A stretch of 64,000 bases of DNA from CAWDMN01 sp963803155 (GCA_963803155.1 CAWDMN010000046.1:141981-205980), one strand, 5' to 3'; positions 35,391-45,503 are shown, numbered from the stretch's first letter. The notes: generated from the letters alone by a model not told the origin. Numbers and translations: made by a program.

Positions 35391-36458
35391 CTTTTCGGCT
35401 GGAACTGCATTTCCAGGCTCAGCGGACACGGGCGGCGCAAGACGAGCTTTTATGTCCTCCTTGGCCTGTTCCACAAGCAAATCCATTCCCTTTGTAGAAT
35501 TCTTATGAATCAGCTTGTAAAGATATTCGAGGTTTTTTTGAGCAGTGCTCGAAAATCCTCCGCCCATGGCCACGGCATGCGCAAAAGCCTCCAATGCCGC
35601 CGGACCATCGTTTTGATAGGCTTGGAGAATTCCCAGCTGAAAATAGGCAAAATCATAGTTGGGAAGAAGCTCAACCGCTTTTTGCAGATGTTCCCGGCCT
35701 TTGGTCAAGAATTCGGCTTCTTCCGGAGTGATTTTTTTAACTGGAGCCTTTTGGCCGGTGTCAGGGGTGGATTGCACAACAGCGGGCGCGTACGCCGCGG
35801 CTGCCGGGCTGGCATTATCAGTTCTTTCTGGCAGTTTTTTCCGTGACAATTCATAAAGTGAAAGAAAACCGCTTCCAGCCGCCGCATGATTTAATGCTTC
35901 CAATCGTGTTTTTTCAGCATTCCAAAGATCAGGCTTCGCCTCCGCTGGCATGATTGCTTTTTCCAACGTGCTCAATGCCTGTTCTGCAAGCGGGATGGCC
36001 TTTTCCGGCTGATTGGCCGTATTATAAGCTAGCGCCATGGTCGCCAGGAAGCCCGGATTCCCACCCGACTGTGGAAGAATTGCCTCTCCATGTTGAATCA
36101 TCTTATCCGGCTGATTCAACTCTTGGTAGTGGTATACCGCCCACAATTGAACTTGTACGGCACGAGAAGACTGGGGGTACACGACCAGGAATTCTTCAAG
36201 CAGCTTAGTTCTTTCAGCGGGATCTTTGGTCTGAGTGATCCTAAAATAATCGGTCGCTTCTTCCGGCGAGTCGATACTGGAGGCTTGGGGAGTAGGAACA
36301 TCATAAAGATTAAGAGTTTTTGTACTCTTCTTGTCCTGACCGGATGGGCTTGTTTTTTTATCCCCTCCCCCGGCGGAAAGCTGGGAAGGCGGCTTTTCCT
36401 GCGCGAAGGCCATTCCCCCCCAGAGACCGCCGATGAGTATAACTAATTTCCATTTCAT
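35385..36458 (-). CDS. Exported TPR-repeat protein
   Basis: A protein of 357 aa with a Sec signal peptide (MKWKLVILIGGLWGGMAFAQ), a low-complexity Lys/Ser/Gly stretch, then helical pairs of the tetratricopeptide type around VVYPQSSRAVQVQLWAVYHY, GFLATMALAYNTANQPEKAI and YFQLGILQAYQNDGPAALEA. It probably works as a periplasmic scaffold; no enzyme motif. AGGGGG lies upstream of the ATG. Its last codons are inside a tandem repeat, so the natural C-terminus may have been altered. Confidence 0.85.
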   Translation of the reverse strand: MKWKLVILIGGLWGGMAFAQEKPPSQLSAGGGDKKTSPSGQDKKSTKTLNLYDVPTPQASSIDSPEEATDYFRITQTKDPAERTKLLEEFLVVYPQSSRAVQVQLWAVYHYQELNQPDKMIQHGEAILPQSGGNPGFLATMALAYNTANQPEKAIPLAEQALSTLEKAIMPAEAKPDLWNAEKTRLEALNHAAAGSGFLSLYELSRKKLPERTDNASPAAAAYAPAVVQSTPDTGQKAPVKKITPEEAEFLTKGREHLQKAVELLPNYDFAYFQLGILQAYQNDGPAALEAFAHAVAMGGGFSSTAQKNLEYLYKLIHKNSTKGMDLLVEQAKEDIKARLAPPVSAEPGNAVPAEKN

Positions 36459-36656
36459 AGCGCTGAAATCCCCCTAAAATATTCTTCGCCAAGCATAACA
36501 GAATCCTCAGCGGTTCTACAACCTTGATGCCACATCAGAGCCTGCGCTGAGAGGAACGCACACTCCAGGACAAAGATGTCTCTGGCCATTCGATCCAACC
36601 CCCTAACCATTTTATATCTAATGGCAAGCCTATGGGCAAATCCCGCCGATTAATCC

Positions 36657-37403
36657 CTATTTTCCCCAATCGGCTTCACTTTCATCACGAAGCCGATCCA
36701 AAGTGCTCTGCATCTCCACAAAGCGTTGCTGGACTTCTACATCCGTGGCCTGCCGGGAAACATAAATGGGAGATCCAATCATGATCAATGCCCGTGTAAA
36801 CGGCAAAGGGATTTGGGCCAAGTCCCAGGTTTTGAGCTGGATTTTTCGCTGCATGGATATGTGAAAACAGACAATGGGCTGGCCCGTCTTTTTTGCCAGC
36901 ATCACTGGACCCATTTTGGCGACATAGCGGGGTCCTCTTGGACCATCGATGGTGAAGGCTACATCAAATCCCTTCCTGAGGCTGTGAGCCATTTCTGCCA
37001 GGGCTTTGATTCCTCCCCGAGAACTGGATCCCCTGGCCGCTCCATTGCCGAGCATTTCAATGCAGCGGGCAATATACTCACCATCAAAATTCTGGCTGGT
37101 CATGACCACAATGCCCTGATTTCGAAAATACCAGGCTCCAGGAAATATGCGGCCATGCCAAAAGACCAGGATCGCCCGCTTCCCTTGCCCATACACGTTT
37201 TCCAAATTTTCCCGGCCCACCGATTTCCACCGCATGGTTCTGCCAACCAACCAGACGATGGCGGCAGCCATATGCGATATCAAAAAGATTTGAATCCGCT
37301 GCCAAAGCGTGAATTCGCGCGGCTTATTCCAAAAGGCCAGATTCCCCGAAGAAGGAGTGGGCTGCTGTACGTTCGGGGTTTCCGCCGGAGGAATTTCGAC
37401 CAT
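36657..37403 (-). CDS. Lysophospholipid acyltransferase-family protein (DUF374)
   Basis: A protein of 248 aa with the DUF374/LPLAT pattern: one N-terminal hydrophobic helix (IFLISHMAAAIVWLVG), FWHGRIF with the catalytic-type His, SQNFDGEYIARCIEMLGNGA, RGSSSRGGIKAL, and TIDGPRGPRYVAKMGPV. Family members sit beside lipid A or KDO transferase genes and probably acylate a lipid at the inner membrane. Here it adjoins a ChrA transporter instead. ATG 37403 is used. Confidence 0.87.
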   Translation of the reverse strand: MVEIPPAETPNVQQPTPSSGNLAFWNKPREFTLWQRIQIFLISHMAAAIVWLVGRTMRWKSVGRENLENVYGQGKRAILVFWHGRIFPGAWYFRNQGIVVMTSQNFDGEYIARCIEMLGNGAARGSSSRGGIKALAEMAHSLRKGFDVAFTIDGPRGPRYVAKMGPVMLAKKTGQPIVCFHISMQRKIQLKTWDLAQIPLPFTRALIMIGSPIYVSRQATDVEVQQRFVEMQSTLDRLRDESEADWGK

Positions 37404-37479
37404 CAATTTGTCTCACTTTCCGCCGACCTTGAAGAAGGCCGGGCATTTGGCTTCCAAACGATGGCGTCTGACTAAACCT

Positions 37480-38628
37480 TCAACCCATCAACCATCCCAA
37501 TCCCCCTGCCACCATGATAATCCAAAGCGCATTTACCTTGAAACGGGCAATAATCACAAAGGCAAGCACGGCAATTCCCCAGCCCAAATAACCTTGAATA
37601 CTGATCCGGCCCATACTATAAACGGCGGAGGCGAGCAACCCCACCACCGCTGGAGTGACGCCCCGCAAAAAGGCTTGAATAATCCGGTTGTCCCTGAAGC
37701 GCTGATAAGAATAACTCACAGTGGCGGTAATCAGGAAGGATGGAAGAAAGACCGCGGCGGTTGCAAGGACGGCGCCCGCCAAACCCGCCACTTTATAGCC
37801 CACAAAAGTCGCGGTAATCACAACCGGCCCCGGAGTGATTTGCCCAAGAGCCACGCTATCCACGAATTCCCGATGAGTCAACCAATGGAATCGATGTACA
37901 AATTCCCCCTCCAGAATCGGCACCATCACATAGCCGCCTCCAAAAGTAAAAGCGCCAATTTTTAAAAAAGAAGTGAGCATGGGCCAGATCCATTCGGATG
38001 AAACCGTCATCGCCGGGATGAGGGAAGCCAAAAGAATCAAGCCGCCCAGGCATTCCCGCTGTTTCCATCCCCTGGATGAGATTGGAGACAGCAACAATCC
38101 GATTGCGCCCGAAATCAATACGGTTAAGACAATTCCCCACTTCAACAAGGAAAGAGCGGCAAAGGCAAATATCGCCAATATCCAATCCCAACGACCTTTT
38201 ATCGCGGTCTGAGCCATTTTATACATGGCCAGGACAATGAAAGCAACAATGGCCGGAGTCATTCCCCTGAAAATTCGTTCAAGTTCTGGAACGGAATGGA
38301 ACCGCAGGTAAATTTCAGAGAGCAGCAGCATCGACAAAAAAGCCGGCAACAACATCCCCAGCACAGCGAAGGCTGCTCCGCTCCATCGCCGCAGCTTAAA
38401 TCCGGCAAAACAGCTGATATTCACGGCCATCACGCCGGGAAGAGCCTGGATGACCGCCACCGACTCGGCATATTCTTGCGGGCTCAGCCATTTCATCTTT
38501 TCCCCAATGTATTGCTGGATTTGAGCCAGAATAGCCAGCCCACCGCCGAAGCCCACGGTTCCGATGTAGAGGAAGGCGCGGAAAATTGCCATCAAACTGG
38601 GATGTCTTGAATCTGTTGAGGAAGACAC
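37480..38628 (-). CDS. chrA: ChrA-family chromate transporter
   Basis: Membrane protein of 382 aa with two homologous halves, each starting with the family block: FLYIGTVGFGGGLAILAQIQ in the first half and FLKIGAFTFGGGYVMVPILE in the second, plus ALPGVMAVNISCFAGF and QITPGPVVITATFVGYKVAG. About ten to twelve helices are predicted. It exports chromate in resistant bacteria; many homologues have other or unknown anions. The start is GTG 38628; ATG 38592 is also possible. Confidence 0.92.
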   Translation of the reverse strand: MSSSTDSRHPSLMAIFRAFLYIGTVGFGGGLAILAQIQQYIGEKMKWLSPQEYAESVAVIQALPGVMAVNISCFAGFKLRRWSGAAFAVLGMLLPAFLSMLLLSEIYLRFHSVPELERIFRGMTPAIVAFIVLAMYKMAQTAIKGRWDWILAIFAFAALSLLKWGIVLTVLISGAIGLLLSPISSRGWKQRECLGGLILLASLIPAMTVSSEWIWPMLTSFLKIGAFTFGGGYVMVPILEGEFVHRFHWLTHREFVDSVALGQITPGPVVITATFVGYKVAGLAGAVLATAAVFLPSFLITATVSYSYQRFRDNRIIQAFLRGVTPAVVGLLASAVYSMGRISIQGYLGWGIAVLAFVIIARFKVNALWIIMVAGGLGWLMG

Positions 38629-38689
38629 GGGAGATAAATTAGGAGAATTTGATTGGAAGAATATGGGATTGGTTCAGGGAATCGCAACC

Positions 38690-40186
38690 TTACATCCCGC
38701 CAAAGAGCCGGGCGGAACTAGCTGTCCAGCGGTCGATAATATTCCAAAATAGTACCAGTACTACGTTGGGGACCAGCAAAACCACTAGGAGCAGATGATT
38801 AAGCCAGGAAATTCGTACTGGAGCCGCGGAAGCTGAACCTTCCTCCAAAAACATAACCTTGATGACCCGCATATAGTAATAGGCCGCAATGGCCGCATTC
38901 AAAGTCCCCACCACCGCAAACCAATAAATGCCCTTATCGATCACGGCGCCAAATATAAACAGCTTGCCCAAAAATCCAGCGAAAGGAGGAATGCCCGTTA
39001 AAGACAGCATGAAAATTGTCATGGAAACGGCCAGATACGGGGAATGCCCGATCATCCCACGGTAATCTTCGATCTCAAAACTCCGGATTGAATTATAAAT
39101 AATCGTTACGATCAGGAAGGCGCCCAAATTCATGAAGAGATAAATAAAAAGGTAGATCAATATGGATTTTAATCCATAACTGGTCAGGACTACCGATCCC
39201 ATCAGGATGTAACCCGCATGGGCGATGCTGGAGTATGCCAGCAGACGTTTCATGTTGTTTTGCGTGATGGCGGCGATGTTGCCCAGCGTCATCGTTAAAA
39301 CCGAAATAACAATCAGTATAGAGGGCCAATTGATTCCCGAAAGCAAATTCCACTGTCCGCCGCTTCCATGAGTCAATGTGGAAAAAAAGAACCGCACCAA
39401 AATCGCGAATCCGGCGGCTTTGGGGGCGACCGATAAAAAAGCCGTCACTGGTGTCGGAGCGCCCGTGTAAACATCCGGACACCAAAAATGGAAAGGGACG
39501 GCGGCCGTCTTAAAACCAAACCCCGCCATAGTCAAAACCAAAATCACCAAAATCGTGAGAGAACTGGGGGGCGGCATCGTGGAACTCGCTAGAGCGTCGC
39601 GAATTGCATAGAAGTTCAAACTCCCAGTCAAACCATAAATCAACGAAAATCCATACAGCATCGCACCAGCTGCCACGGCGCCAAACAAGATGTACTTCAA
39701 AGCAGCTTCGTTACTCAGACGGTCATTCTTCAAGTAGCCGACCATCAGGTAAGAAGTGATTGAGACCAGTTCCAGGGAAAGATACAGCATAACCAAATGA
39801 GTGGAATTGGCCAACAAGATCAAGCCCAGCGTCACCACCAGCATCATGATCAGAAATTCACCCCGGTGGGTTCCATTTAATTCTTCTGAATGCATGGAAG
39901 ACAAAGTGACCAGTACGGCGGCCGAGATCAGGAAAAATTTAAAAAACTGGGAAAAAGGGTCATGGGCCAGCATTCCGTTGAATAACCCTGCCTCTCCACT
40001 TCCCGTCTGCCAAGTGAACCAAGCCGCAAGGGCCAGCGTAGCCAAAGTCAAAGCTGGATTTAAGAGTGAACGAATTTGCTTCAGCGCAATGTCCGCAATA
40101 ATGACCAGCAAAATTCCGACCGTTAGGATCAACTCCGGGATGAAGAATCCAAGACTCTGCAAATTATCCAGTGCCATATCGGCCAT
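38690..40186 (-). CDS. nuoN: NADH-quinone oxidoreductase subunit N
   Basis: Antiporter-like proton-pumping subunit of 498 aa and about 14 helices. The lysine/glutamate-bearing helices (LYLSLELVSITSYLMVGYLK) and PFHFWCPDVYTGAPTPVTAF are diagnostic. GTGAGGTT precedes the ATG. It ends nuo locus 2; it is 136 bp from nuoK, so nuoL and nuoM, which normally stand between them, are missing here and must lie elsewhere. Confidence 0.95.
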   Translation of the reverse strand: MADMALDNLQSLGFFIPELILTVGILLVIIADIALKQIRSLLNPALTLATLALAAWFTWQTGSGEAGLFNGMLAHDPFSQFFKFFLISAAVLVTLSSMHSEELNGTHRGEFLIMMLVVTLGLILLANSTHLVMLYLSLELVSITSYLMVGYLKNDRLSNEAALKYILFGAVAAGAMLYGFSLIYGLTGSLNFYAIRDALASSTMPPPSSLTILVILVLTMAGFGFKTAAVPFHFWCPDVYTGAPTPVTAFLSVAPKAAGFAILVRFFFSTLTHGSGGQWNLLSGINWPSILIVISVLTMTLGNIAAITQNNMKRLLAYSSIAHAGYILMGSVVLTSYGLKSILIYLFIYLFMNLGAFLIVTIIYNSIRSFEIEDYRGMIGHSPYLAVSMTIFMLSLTGIPPFAGFLGKLFIFGAVIDKGIYWFAVVGTLNAAIAAYYYMRVIKVMFLEEGSASAAPVRISWLNHLLLVVLLVPNVVLVLFWNIIDRWTASSARLFGGM

Positions 40187-40322
40187 AACCTCACATCAGG
40201 ACGCAGCAATCAACAATTTATGATCATAAAAAAGTCGTGATATTTGTTTACGTACGCGATTCATAAAATCAAGATATTCCACGGCCGGTCTATCGATAGC
40301 GGCTCATTGGAAAGATAATAGA

Positions 40323-40628
40323 TTATTGCTTTAAGAAATCCGCCTGATCAAGATTCACCGACTTGAGCAAACGATAGAGCGTCAGCACGATGGCCAGAGC
40401 CACCGCCACTTCAGCCGCGGCCACGACGATCACAAAAACAGCGAAAAGCTGCCCGTTGATTCCGCCGGTTCCAAACCTCGAAAAAGCCACTAAATTGAGA
40501 TTTGCGGAATTCAGGACCAATTCAATACCCATCAAAACATTGATTGCATTTCGACGGGTCATGATCCCGAGCAATCCAAGAGAAAACAATGCGGCACTGA
40601 CAATGAGATAATGCGGCAAAGTAATCAA
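40323..40628 (-). CDS. nuoK: NADH-quinone oxidoreductase subunit K, TTG start
   Basis: A protein of 101 aa with three helices and the conserved glutamate in GIELVLNSANLNLVAFSR. The first codon is TTG (40626-40628), overlapping the nuoJ stop as TTGA, with a strong AGGAGG eight bases upstream; no ATG fits. The C-terminus is typical of NuoK. Confidence 0.94.
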   Translation of the reverse strand: MITLPHYLIVSAALFSLGLLGIMTRRNAINVLMGIELVLNSANLNLVAFSRFGTGGINGQLFAVFVIVVAAAEVAVALAIVLTLYRLLKSVNLDQADFLKQ

Positions 40629-41125
40629 AGGTCTGGCCTCCTTCTCACCAGCGTGGCCGCGCCGATTAGAGCGATCAAGAGCAACACGGACGCCACTTCA
40701 AAAGGCAAAAGATATTCGCGCAAAAACTGAGCGCCAATAACCGCCGTGGTAGGGCTCACATTTTTAGGGGCAGCCAGAGGCCAGGGAGTGGTCCAGGCCA
40801 CCGCCGCCAAAATGGAAAAGGTGGCCAGAGCAATAATCACGCCGGGAAGAAATTGAATCACTTCGGTCTTCAAGCTCAAGCTGTACAGTTTATTCGTCAG
40901 CATCACGCCGAATAGCAGGAGGATCAAAATTCCACCGACATAAATCATCACCTGAGTGACCGCCAGGAAATCTGCGCCCAGCATGGCATACAACATGGCC
41001 ACCCCAAAAAACGTAAACAGCAGAGAAAAAACCGAGTAGATCAAATTTCGCGATAAAACCACGATCGTCGCTGATCCCACGGTGATCAGTGCTATTCCCA
41101 GAAATAGAATATCCGCGATGTTCAT
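40625..41125 (-). CDS. nuoJ: NADH-quinone oxidoreductase subunit J
   Basis: Membrane subunit of 166 aa and five helices. SRNLIYSVFSLLFTFFGVAM, LGADFLAVTQVMIYVGGI and the C-terminal LLIALIGAATLVRR are family hallmarks. It is coupled to nuoK by a four-base overlap and lies 144 bp after nuoI. Confidence 0.94.
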   Translation of the reverse strand: MNIADILFLGIALITVGSATIVVLSRNLIYSVFSLLFTFFGVAMLYAMLGADFLAVTQVMIYVGGILILLLFGVMLTNKLYSLSLKTEVIQFLPGVIIALATFSILAAVAWTTPWPLAAPKNVSPTTAVIGAQFLREYLLPFEVASVLLLIALIGAATLVRRRPDL

Positions 41126-41269
41126 GGGACCTGTTTATACTCCTTGCGGGAAAAATCAAGTGGGACTTTGGCTTGTTTCATAGACATCCGCGGTGGAATC
41201 GCGGGATAAACCTTCCTCGTGATGTCCATCCTCCTACCGAATCCTCAGCAATTCCATTCAAATGCAAAT

Positions 41270-41773
41270 CTAATTAGAGGGCGGGGCGGGGGCCTCCTGA
41301 TGAGCATGGGCAGCCTTGGGTGGACCCAGCGGTTTATCCTTGGCAAACCGATAGAGTAAATCCTGCTTGTCGTAGGTGGCAAACTCATACTCTCGCGTCA
41401 TGTACAGGCAATGGGTCGGACATGGATAAGTGCAAAGATTGCAATAACAGCACAACGACATATCAATATCAAATTGAGTGACTCGCAATTTTATCGGAGT
41501 CCCATCCGACGCGAATATCGGCGGTTCCTCTTTCCCGCGTTTTTCCGTCACCATCCAAATGCAATTCACCGGACAGGCGCGCACACATTGCCCGCATCCG
41601 ATACAATCTTCAATTTTATTAAACAGCCGCATCCGGCTACGTTCGGGCAGATCCAGACGCTGATCCGGATATTGGAGAGTAACGGAAGGAGTAAAAAGAT
41701 GACGCAGAGTCACCTTCATTCCCACCAGCACAGTCCAAATGCCACTAAAAATATCTCGAAAATACTGAATCAT
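41270..41773 (-). CDS. nuoI: NADH-quinone oxidoreductase subunit I (locus 2)
   Basis: A protein of 167 aa with two [4Fe-4S] motifs, CIGCGQCVRACPVNC and CCYCNLCTYPCPTHC, which feed NuoB. An N-terminal amphipathic helix anchors it to the membrane arm. The second motif reads CCYCNLC instead of the CVFCGYC of the locus 1 copy, so the two nuoI genes are distinct paralogues rather than a recent duplication. The C-terminus ends in a Pro/Ala tail. Confidence 0.94.
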   Translation of the reverse strand: MIQYFRDIFSGIWTVLVGMKVTLRHLFTPSVTLQYPDQRLDLPERSRMRLFNKIEDCIGCGQCVRACPVNCIWMVTEKRGKEEPPIFASDGTPIKLRVTQFDIDMSLCCYCNLCTYPCPTHCLYMTREYEFATYDKQDLLYRFAKDKPLGPPKAAHAHQEAPAPPSN

Positions 41774-41900
41774 ATTTTATTCACCGCTAAGCAAGTATGA
41801 TGCGCAAGATAAAAAAATCTGACACATCAAAATTCCCAGCCAGGAATTCCATAACATTTGCCAGGGATATCTAGAATCAAGGCACCGGCACATTCCGCCA

Positions 41901-42947
41901 TTACATCAGAGCCGCCCAAGCCGCCGCTCCCATCACCAGCAGGAAAGAAAGCGGCAACAAAACCTTCCAACAAACATGCATTAGCTGGTCGACTCGAAGG
42001 CGCGGCAGAGTCCATCGCAGCCACATCTGGACAAACGCCAGGAAAAAAGCTTTCAGCAAAACTACCGCCGGTTCAGGCAGAATGGCTTTGCCGAAAAATC
42101 CCTGCCATCCTCCCAGGAACAATGTTGCGGCCAGAAGGCTTACAAGGAACATGTTCCCGTATTCCGCTAGGTAAAAAAACGCGAAGCGCATCCCGCTGTA
42201 TTCCGTATGATATCCCGCCACCAACTCCGATTCCGCTTCCGGAATGTCGAAGGGAACCCGGTTGACCTCCGCAATCGTTCCCAGAAAATACACAAAAAAG
42301 GCGGCAAATGTGAAAGGATTGCGAAATACGAACCAACGCCAGAATCCTCCCTCTTGGGCATGAACGATTTCCTGCATGCTCAAACTGCCGACGGAGATAA
42401 TGACAGTCAGGAGAGCCATTACCGCTGGGATTTCATAGCTCACTATCTGCGCGACGGCCCGCATCCCGCCGAACAAGGAATATTTATTGTTTGAAGACCA
42501 GCCGGCCATCAGGATTCCCACCGCACCCAGCGACGAGATTGCCACTGCGTAAAGAATACCCACATTTAAGTCAGCGGCGATAAATTGGCGGGAAAAAGGG
42601 ACAATAGCGTAAGCAGCGAATCCGCCCATGAGCACGATAAAGGGAGCGAGTTTAAAAAGAGGACGGTCGACTTCCGCGGGAATAATGTCTTCTTTCAATA
42701 ACAATTTGACGCCATCGGCAAAAGGCTGCGCCCAACCATGCCAGCCCCCCACCCGCATTGGCCCGAGGCGGTCCTGCATATGCGCGGCCACTTTTCTCTC
42801 CACCCAGTTGGCCACCAACGGATAGAGCACCATGATCATCAGGCAGATTACACAACTGACCAGCATGGGCAGCAGATACTGCATCCATTCAGGCCACTGG
42901 GCAAATCCCGGCGCCAACCACGCAAACAGGTTGAAGAGTGCTTCCAT
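41901..42947 (-). CDS. nuoH: NADH-quinone oxidoreductase subunit H (locus 2)
   Basis: A protein of 348 aa with eight or nine helices. ERKVAAHMQDRLGPMRVGGW, AGWSSNNKYSLFGGMRAVAQ and DIPEAESELVAGYHTEYSGM are the quinone-chamber loops. It differs throughout from the locus 1 copy (MQDRLGP versus MQDRIGA, SELVAGY versus SEIIGFF), and this form looks closer to the standard family. Confidence 0.94.
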   Translation of the reverse strand: MEALFNLFAWLAPGFAQWPEWMQYLLPMLVSCVICLMIMVLYPLVANWVERKVAAHMQDRLGPMRVGGWHGWAQPFADGVKLLLKEDIIPAEVDRPLFKLAPFIVLMGGFAAYAIVPFSRQFIAADLNVGILYAVAISSLGAVGILMAGWSSNNKYSLFGGMRAVAQIVSYEIPAVMALLTVIISVGSLSMQEIVHAQEGGFWRWFVFRNPFTFAAFFVYFLGTIAEVNRVPFDIPEAESELVAGYHTEYSGMRFAFFYLAEYGNMFLVSLLAATLFLGGWQGFFGKAILPEPAVVLLKAFFLAFVQMWLRWTLPRLRVDQLMHVCWKVLLPLSFLLVMGAAAWAALM

Positions 42948-43074
42948 TCCACTACCCTTTCGGACTTAAAACTTGAGAAATGCCGTTCAGGGGGAAAAAA
43001 GAGAGCCAAAGCACAACCAGAATCAGGTTGTTTTTCTAAGACCAGACGAGTACTCCAATAAAATTCAGAAGGGC

Positions 43075-44199
43075 CTATCGATCCAATTCTCCCATCACGA
43101 TATCGATGCTACCAATAATGGCTACCACATCCGCAATCAACAACCCCTTGGAAATCTCCGGCAAAACACTCAAAGCTGTAAAACAAGGAGACTTCACCTT
43201 TACACGGTAGGGATTGTTTCCACCATCGCTGACAAGGTAAAAACCCAGCTCACCGCGTGGAGTTTCGCTCCGGGCATAGACTTCGCCCTTGGGCGCTTTC
43301 ACTTTTTTGGGGAGCTTTTCATGAACATTCCCCGCCGGCAGGCGGGACATGGCCTGACGGAGGATTTTCACGCTCTCTTCCATTTCGCGCACCCGGACAT
43401 AGTAACGGTCCCAGCAAGAACCCACCGGCCCGTACTGTCCCATGCCGATGGGGATTTCAAAATCATAGGTTTCATACCCGCAATAAACATCATCCTTGCG
43501 CAGATCCCATTTGACGCCGGAGCCGCGTAAATTAGGACCCGTGACATTGTACGAAAAGGCTAAATCCACCGGGAGGATTCCCACTTTGGCCGTGCGCTCA
43601 ATGAAAATCTTATTGTACGAGAGCAGGTCGTTCACCTCTTTTAGCGCGGGTTCAAAACCATTTAAAAATTTATGCGCCATTTCGACAAAGCCATCGGGAA
43701 TATCGTGCGAAACTCCGCCCACCCAATTATAGTTGTAAAGCAGCCGCGCGCCACAAGTCCATTCAAACAGGTCCAGAATATGTTCGCGCTCCCGGAAACA
43801 GAAGAGAAAGGGAGTAAAAGCACCCAAATCCATGCCGTAAGTCCCAACCGCCAGCAGGTGGCTGGCAATCCGGTTTAATTCCGCCATGATGACTCGAAGA
43901 GTCTTTACTCGGTCGTTGACTTCCAGTTTCATCAATTTCTCGACGGCCAACGCATATCCCAAGCTGTTATTCATGGCGGCCACATAATCCATCCGATCGG
44001 TATATGGCACCACTCCGGGATAATCTACATTCTCGGCATGCTTTTCAAAACAGCGATGGAGGTAGCCGATATGTGGAATTACCTTCCAGATGACTTCTCC
44101 ATCCGTCTGCAATTCAAGGCGCAGCACACCGTGAGTGCTGGGGTGTTGTGGCCCCATGTTCAACATCATCTCTTCGCCAACATAACTTTCAATTTGCAT
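43075..44199 (-). CDS. nuoD: NADH-quinone oxidoreductase subunit D (locus 2)
   Basis: Intact 374-aa quinone-site subunit: LNMGPQHPSTHGVLRL, HIGYLHRCFEK, YTDRMDYVAAM, GGVSHDIPDGF, GELGFYLVSDG and the C-terminal IDIVMGELDR. Unlike the locus 1 copy it has no frameshift. It starts 218 bp downstream of nuoC; that spacer holds no gene. Confidence 0.95.
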   Translation of the reverse strand: MQIESYVGEEMMLNMGPQHPSTHGVLRLELQTDGEVIWKVIPHIGYLHRCFEKHAENVDYPGVVPYTDRMDYVAAMNNSLGYALAVEKLMKLEVNDRVKTLRVIMAELNRIASHLLAVGTYGMDLGAFTPFLFCFREREHILDLFEWTCGARLLYNYNWVGGVSHDIPDGFVEMAHKFLNGFEPALKEVNDLLSYNKIFIERTAKVGILPVDLAFSYNVTGPNLRGSGVKWDLRKDDVYCGYETYDFEIPIGMGQYGPVGSCWDRYYVRVREMEESVKILRQAMSRLPAGNVHEKLPKKVKAPKGEVYARSETPRGELGFYLVSDGGNNPYRVKVKSPCFTALSVLPEISKGLLIADVVAIIGSIDIVMGELDR

Positions 44200-44417
44200 C
44201 GGCTAATGCTCGCTAGCGGGACATCGTCCCATCCTATGGGGGATCAACCGCGGGTCAATCCTAAACTTGAATTAAAATCTCCGGTGTATGTGGTTCAAAT
44301 GAACTGGCCAAGCTTCGTCTTGAATTATTGGCTGCTATTTTTTGTTCGCCCAGGACTCATTTCATAATTGGCCCATCATTGTCTCACGGATTCTGCCCAG
44401 ACTCCGCCCCCCATCGA

Positions 44418-45002
44418 TCATCCCTCGGCCTTGTTTCGGAATGGCTCTCCGGTAAAAGCATCCGTGCCGATGACTTGCCCTTCCTGCGCCATTTCAGCAA
44501 ATTGTTGAGTGGGCGCAACAGGCATCCCCAAATAGGTTTCCGGCTGTTGGTAATCTTTCCGCAAAGGGTACCCTTCCCAATCGTCCGGACAAAGGATTCG
44601 CCGCAAATCACTATGCCCTTCAAAGCGGATGCCAAACATGTCATAGGCTTCCCGCTCATGCCAGTTGGCAATGCCCCAAATCTTTTCTACGGTGGGAACC
44701 GCGGGAGTCTCCCGAGACAGTGATACTTTTAAAACGATCTGGTGGCGAAAACTCATGGAGAAAAGATGATAGACCACCTCGATCCGGTCCTCTTCCCCTT
44801 TGGCTCCTTTGTAATCGACACCGCTAAGGCACATCAGCGAATCGAACACAAGTTCCGGGGATTCCTTGAGGAAAGCGGCGATCTGTTGAATTGAACCCGG
44901 TTTCACTACCACATACGGATCCAAAACATCCAGCTGAGTTTTGAGAATGTCTTCAGGGAAATTATTCTGCAGAATTTCAACAATCTCGGCAGGAGTCTTC
45001 AT
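44418..45002 (-). CDS. nuoC: NADH-quinone oxidoreductase subunit C
   Basis: The 30-kDa subunit, 194 aa, separate from NuoD rather than fused. IWGIANWHEREAYDMFGIRFEGH and LRRILCPDDWEGYPLRKDY are diagnostic. It starts three bases after the nuoB stop. This is the only NuoC in the window. Confidence 0.95.
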   Translation of the reverse strand: MKTPAEIVEILQNNFPEDILKTQLDVLDPYVVVKPGSIQQIAAFLKESPELVFDSLMCLSGVDYKGAKGEEDRIEVVYHLFSMSFRHQIVLKVSLSRETPAVPTVEKIWGIANWHEREAYDMFGIRFEGHSDLRRILCPDDWEGYPLRKDYQQPETYLGMPVAPTQQFAEMAQEGQVIGTDAFTGEPFRNKAEG

Positions 45003-45005
45003 CGG

Positions 45006-45503
45006 CTAAGCTGCCCCCTTTTTCTTGCGCAGCACCCGGTCCCGCATGATCTTTTCCTGCAATTTCATGATCCCGAATAAAAGCGCTTCAGGTCTGGGAG
45101 GACAGCCTGGGACGTAAACATCGACAGGTATAATCTTGTCCACTCCATTCAGGACGTGATAGCCATATTTCCAGTATGGACCCCCGTTGTTGGCACAACT
45201 ACCCATAGAGATGACATATTTGGGGTCCGCCATTTGCTCATAAAGCCGTTTGACTCGAGTCGCCATTTTTAGCGTCACAGTTCCAGCCACTACCATCAAG
45301 TCAGCCTGACGGGGAGTTGCCCGGGGGATCATTCCAAAACGATCCCAGTCAAATCGAGAGGCGCCTGCTGCCATCATCTCGATGGCGCAACAAGCGAGCC
45401 CGAAGGTCATGGGCCAGAGTGCCGAAGATCGCCCCCAATTGAAAAGGTTGTCCACGGTGGTGATGATGATGTTGTCGTTAAATCGATTTTCCAGAATGCT
45501 CAT
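45006..45503 (-). CDS. nuoB: NADH-quinone oxidoreductase subunit B
   Basis: A protein of 165 aa that binds terminal cluster N2 and passes electrons to quinone. The tandem cysteines in TFGLACCAIEMM, the single in SMGSCANNGGPY and the one in VPGCPPRPEAL are all present. It is the only NuoB in the window, so both loci would need it. Confidence 0.96.
   Translation of the reverse strand: MSILENRFNDNIIITTVDNLFNWGRSSALWPMTFGLACCAIEMMAAGASRFDWDRFGMIPRATPRQADLMVVAGTVTLKMATRVKRLYEQMADPKYVISMGSCANNGGPYWKYGYHVLNGVDKIIPVDVYVPGCPPRPEALLFGIMKLQEKIMRDRVLRKKKGAA

Noticed and set aside
35102..35440. 112-codon minus-strand frame between the YtxJ-like and TPR genes
   Set aside because: It is a reading of the tandem 80-bp repeat and overlaps both genes.
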